From contig VGHV01000014.1 in the NCBI GenBank assembly GCA_016868095.1, forward strand, positions 1 through 16,815: DNA of 16,815 bases, given 5' to 3'. Positions 15,782 through 16,815 of the stretch are shown here, piece after piece. A program made the translations under genes and the position numbers. Positions within the stretch are counted from its first letter, which is position 1. Every line of letters begins with the position of its first letter. Source of the stretch: Betaproteobacteria bacterium. Its GTDB lineage: Bacteria > Pseudomonadota > Gammaproteobacteria > Burkholderiales > Burkholderiaceae_E. A model generated the notes under the pieces. It saw only the letters and a program-made list of their open reading frames with translations. It ran no database searches and was not told where the DNA came from.

Positions 15782-16354
15782 TCAGAACACCAACTGCGGC
15801 ACAAGGTGCGCGCGTTCAATTTCATCCAAACTAAAATTCAATACGGTCAAGGCGTTGGTAGTCTCATCTTGAGCTTCAACGGCCTTGCTCGGCTGACCTG
15901 CTTGCTGCTTGGGCGGCTTAGACTTCTTTCTGTTACCAAGCCTTTGCGCAGCTTTCCCCGAAGGCGATGATTCGGTCAACAGCAACAACCAACCATCGTC
16001 CGCCTCGTTGCGGGCAAGCTCACCCTCCCAATGTCGCCGACCACCAAATGGGAGCCTCAGCCGCAGGCTTATCCGATGCCCAACGAAGCGCTGAAAATCG
16101 CTCGCGCGCCTGAGGCGGCGATCCACGCCGGGCGATGACACCTCAAGACGCTTGTAGTCAACCTCTTCGACCATCATCACCTGCGAGAGCTGCCTTGAGA
16201 CTTGCTCACAATCCTCAATGGTGATTCTTGCCTGCTTATCAGCCGGCCAATCAATGAATACGCGAATCATGCCCCCGGAAAGCTCCACATCAACGAGCTC
16301 ATACCCGAGTGGCAAGACAGACTGTTCAATCAAATTGAACAAATGCACGCTCAC
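15782..16354 (-). CDS. rimP: ribosome maturation factor RimP
   Basis: Cytosolic factor for 30S subunit assembly. It is 190 aa from GTG 16354. The N-terminal domain has LPLGYELVDVEL (14-25), VFIDWP and ITIEDCEQVSRQLS (44-57), then the family signature RLEVSSPGVDRRL (69-81) and RFVGHRISLRLR. The C-terminal SH3-like domain is interrupted by a Lys/Gln/Pro-rich stretch (about 131-168). After it the typical end resumes with LNFSLDEIERAHLVPQL. GTG 16354 was chosen because GGAGGT lies 10 nt upstream and because it starts just before the conserved fold. The open frame runs back to 16465, but that extension is hydrophobic and not family-like. First gene of the rimP-nusA-infB operon, following a terminator. 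Confidence 0.93.
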   Translation of the reverse strand: MSVHLFNLIEQSVLPLGYELVDVELSGGMIRVFIDWPADKQARITIEDCEQVSRQLSQVMMVEEVDYKRLEVSSPGVDRRLRRASDFQRFVGHRISLRLRLPFGGRRHWEGELARNEADDGWLLLLTESSPSGKAAQRLGNRKKSKPPKQQAGQPSKAVEAQDETTNALTVLNFSLDEIERAHLVPQLVF

Positions 16355-16364
16355 TGAACTTAAG

Positions 16365-16370
16365 ACCTCC
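16365..16370 (-). promoter_or_regulatory. ribosome-binding site deciding the rimP GTG start
   Basis: On the minus strand this reads GGAGGT, a full-strength Shine-Dalgarno, 10 nt before GTG 16354. It is the only good site near the conserved rimP N-terminus. Confidence 0.7.
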
Positions 16371-16483
16371 AAAATGCCAACAATGGAACCGAAAAAGCAA
16401 ACAATTAACCCGAAAGAAGCAAACAGCCGACCTGCACGATGCATGAACGCCTGTAGGCAACCCAAAACGTTCTCAAAACAAAC

Positions 16484-16513
16484 AAAAAAAATGGGCTGCT
16501 GCCCAGCCCATTT
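16484..16513 (-). terminator. intrinsic terminator downstream of rluB
   Basis: On the minus strand AAATGGGCT (16513-16505) pairs with AGCCCATTT (16497-16489) around a 7-nt loop, followed directly by a run of eight T overlapping the stem end, then GTTTGTTTTG. Perfect 9-bp stem plus U-tract is a classic Rho-independent terminator. It lies about 130 nt after the rluB stop and about 130 nt before rimP, so rimP probably has its own promoter. I could not pick out a convincing one in 16355-16483. Confidence 0.85.
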
Positions 16514-16563
16514 CGTTATTGTTTTCCCGAGCCTAGCGCCGTCGACTTTGATCTTGGCGACGC

Positions 16564-16603
16564 AAAAAGCGGGAGATTCATGAAACTTTTAAACAAGCCC
16601 CGC
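16564..16603 (-). terminator. possible second, weaker terminator after rluB
   Basis: On the minus strand GCGGG (16603-16599) can pair with CCCGC (16573-16569), followed by TTTTT (16568-16564). The stem is only 5 bp and the loop 25 nt, so on its own it would be weak. It may work in tandem with the strong terminator 50 nt further on. Confidence 0.35.
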
Positions 16604-16640
16604 ATAAAGAGGTTTGTATTTAGCCCATGAGTATAACCGT

Positions 16641-16815
16641 TTAATTTGCTTTTGGCGTCGTTCGCGGCGATTTTCGTCGAGAACGTTGAGGTTTAGCACT
16701 GCCCCTTGCTCCACCGGGATGGTTAGCGCCACCGGGATGATTAGCGCCGCCTGTCTGGGTGCCCATACCTGACCCAGCCCCACCACCTTGCCCACCTCCC
16801 GGACCACGGCGCTTG
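16641..16815 (-). CDS. rluB: C-terminal tail of probable 23S rRNA pseudouridine synthase RluB (partial)
   Basis: Only the last 57 residues lie in the window; the 5' part is beyond the right edge. The stretch is Gly/Arg/Asn-rich and highly basic (starts KRRGPGGGQGG, ends RKSPRTTPKAN, TAA at 16643-16641), with a tandem GGANHP repeat. Burkholderiales RluB (pseudouridine 2605 of 23S rRNA) commonly carries such an RNA-binding-like tail, and rluB usually lies directly upstream of rimP. Identity therefore rests on tail style and position, as no catalytic part is visible. The overlapping frame ending at 16589 is also open, but its sequence has no family likeness. Confidence 0.55.
   Translation of the reverse strand, partial: KRRGPGGGQGGGAGSGMGTQTGGANHPGGANHPGGARGSAKPQRSRRKSPRTTPKAN
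16712..16747. repeat. 18-bp tandem duplication in the rluB tail
   Basis: Two adjacent copies, caccgggatggttagcgc (16712-16729) and caccgggatgattagcgc (16730-16747), differ at one base. They encode the repeated hexapeptide GGANHP in frame. A recent slippage duplication in a disordered tail is the simplest reading. Confidence 0.85.

Noticed and set aside
16355..16465. 37-residue extension of rimP with a hydrophobic stretch resembling a membrane segment
   Set aside because: RimP is cytosolic, the extension is not family-like, and GGAGGT at 16365-16370 marks GTG 16354 as the start.
16355..16483. Promoter for the rimP operon
   Set aside because: A promoter is expected after the terminator, but no -35/-10 pair with acceptable spacing stood out, so none is called.
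16514..16640. tRNA or small RNA gene downstream of rluB
   Set aside because: A stretch resembling a T-arm and acceptor end lacks a matching 5' acceptor at tRNA distance. It is better read as terminator-like structure.
16589..16807. Alternative open frame through the rluB tail
   Set aside because: The other frame gives the Gly/Arg-rich tail with an in-frame hexapeptide repeat. This one ends in ordinary-looking sequence with no recognisable family.

Overview
The window is a piece of a bacterial chromosome, most likely a betaproteobacterium of the order Burkholderiales. The evidence is a DUF3460 protein directly ahead of scpA, a pairing typical of that order, and the block rluB-rimP-nusA-infB-rbfA-truB-typA in the usual betaproteobacterial order. 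Base composition looks moderate and even. I see no insertion sequence, phage gene, integrase, tRNA, rRNA or CRISPR array. I would not name a genus.

Left part (1-2084, plus strand): DUF3460 protein, scpA (chromosome condensation) and murB (peptidoglycan precursor), closely packed and probably co-transcribed. Next comes yaaA (peroxide stress, minus strand), convergent with murB. Diverging from yaaA is a solitary PIN-domain nuclease with no antitoxin beside it.

Middle part (3516-6998): two paralogous acyl-CoA dehydrogenases are transcribed divergently from a 199-bp region rich in inverted repeats. A LysR-type regulator follows the plus-strand copy by 20 bp. This looks like a small regulated acyl-CoA catabolic unit. 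Both enzymes lack the usual C-terminal catalytic glutamate and instead carry a glutamate where isovaleryl-CoA dehydrogenase has its base. The lysR 3' end overlaps the 3' end of the next, convergent gene by 64 bp.

Right part (6935-16815, minus strand): read in transcription order, the end of a probable rluB, a strong intrinsic terminator, then rimP, nusA, infB, rbfA, truB, typA and a C45-family acyltransferase/hydrolase. Six of these serve ribosome maturation, transcription elongation/antitermination, initiation and tRNA modification. They are tightly spaced: infB/rbfA lie end to end or overlap as GTGA, rbfA/truB overlap as ATGA, and the typA ribosome-binding site overlaps the truB stop. The C45 gene is the odd passenger, starting 17 bp after typA.

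Most of the window is ordinary core genome. The points most worth a second look are the divergent dehydrogenase pair with its operator-like repeats, the C45 hydrolase attached to the translation operon, and the orphan PIN protein. I do not see a clearly new multi-gene defence or mobile system.
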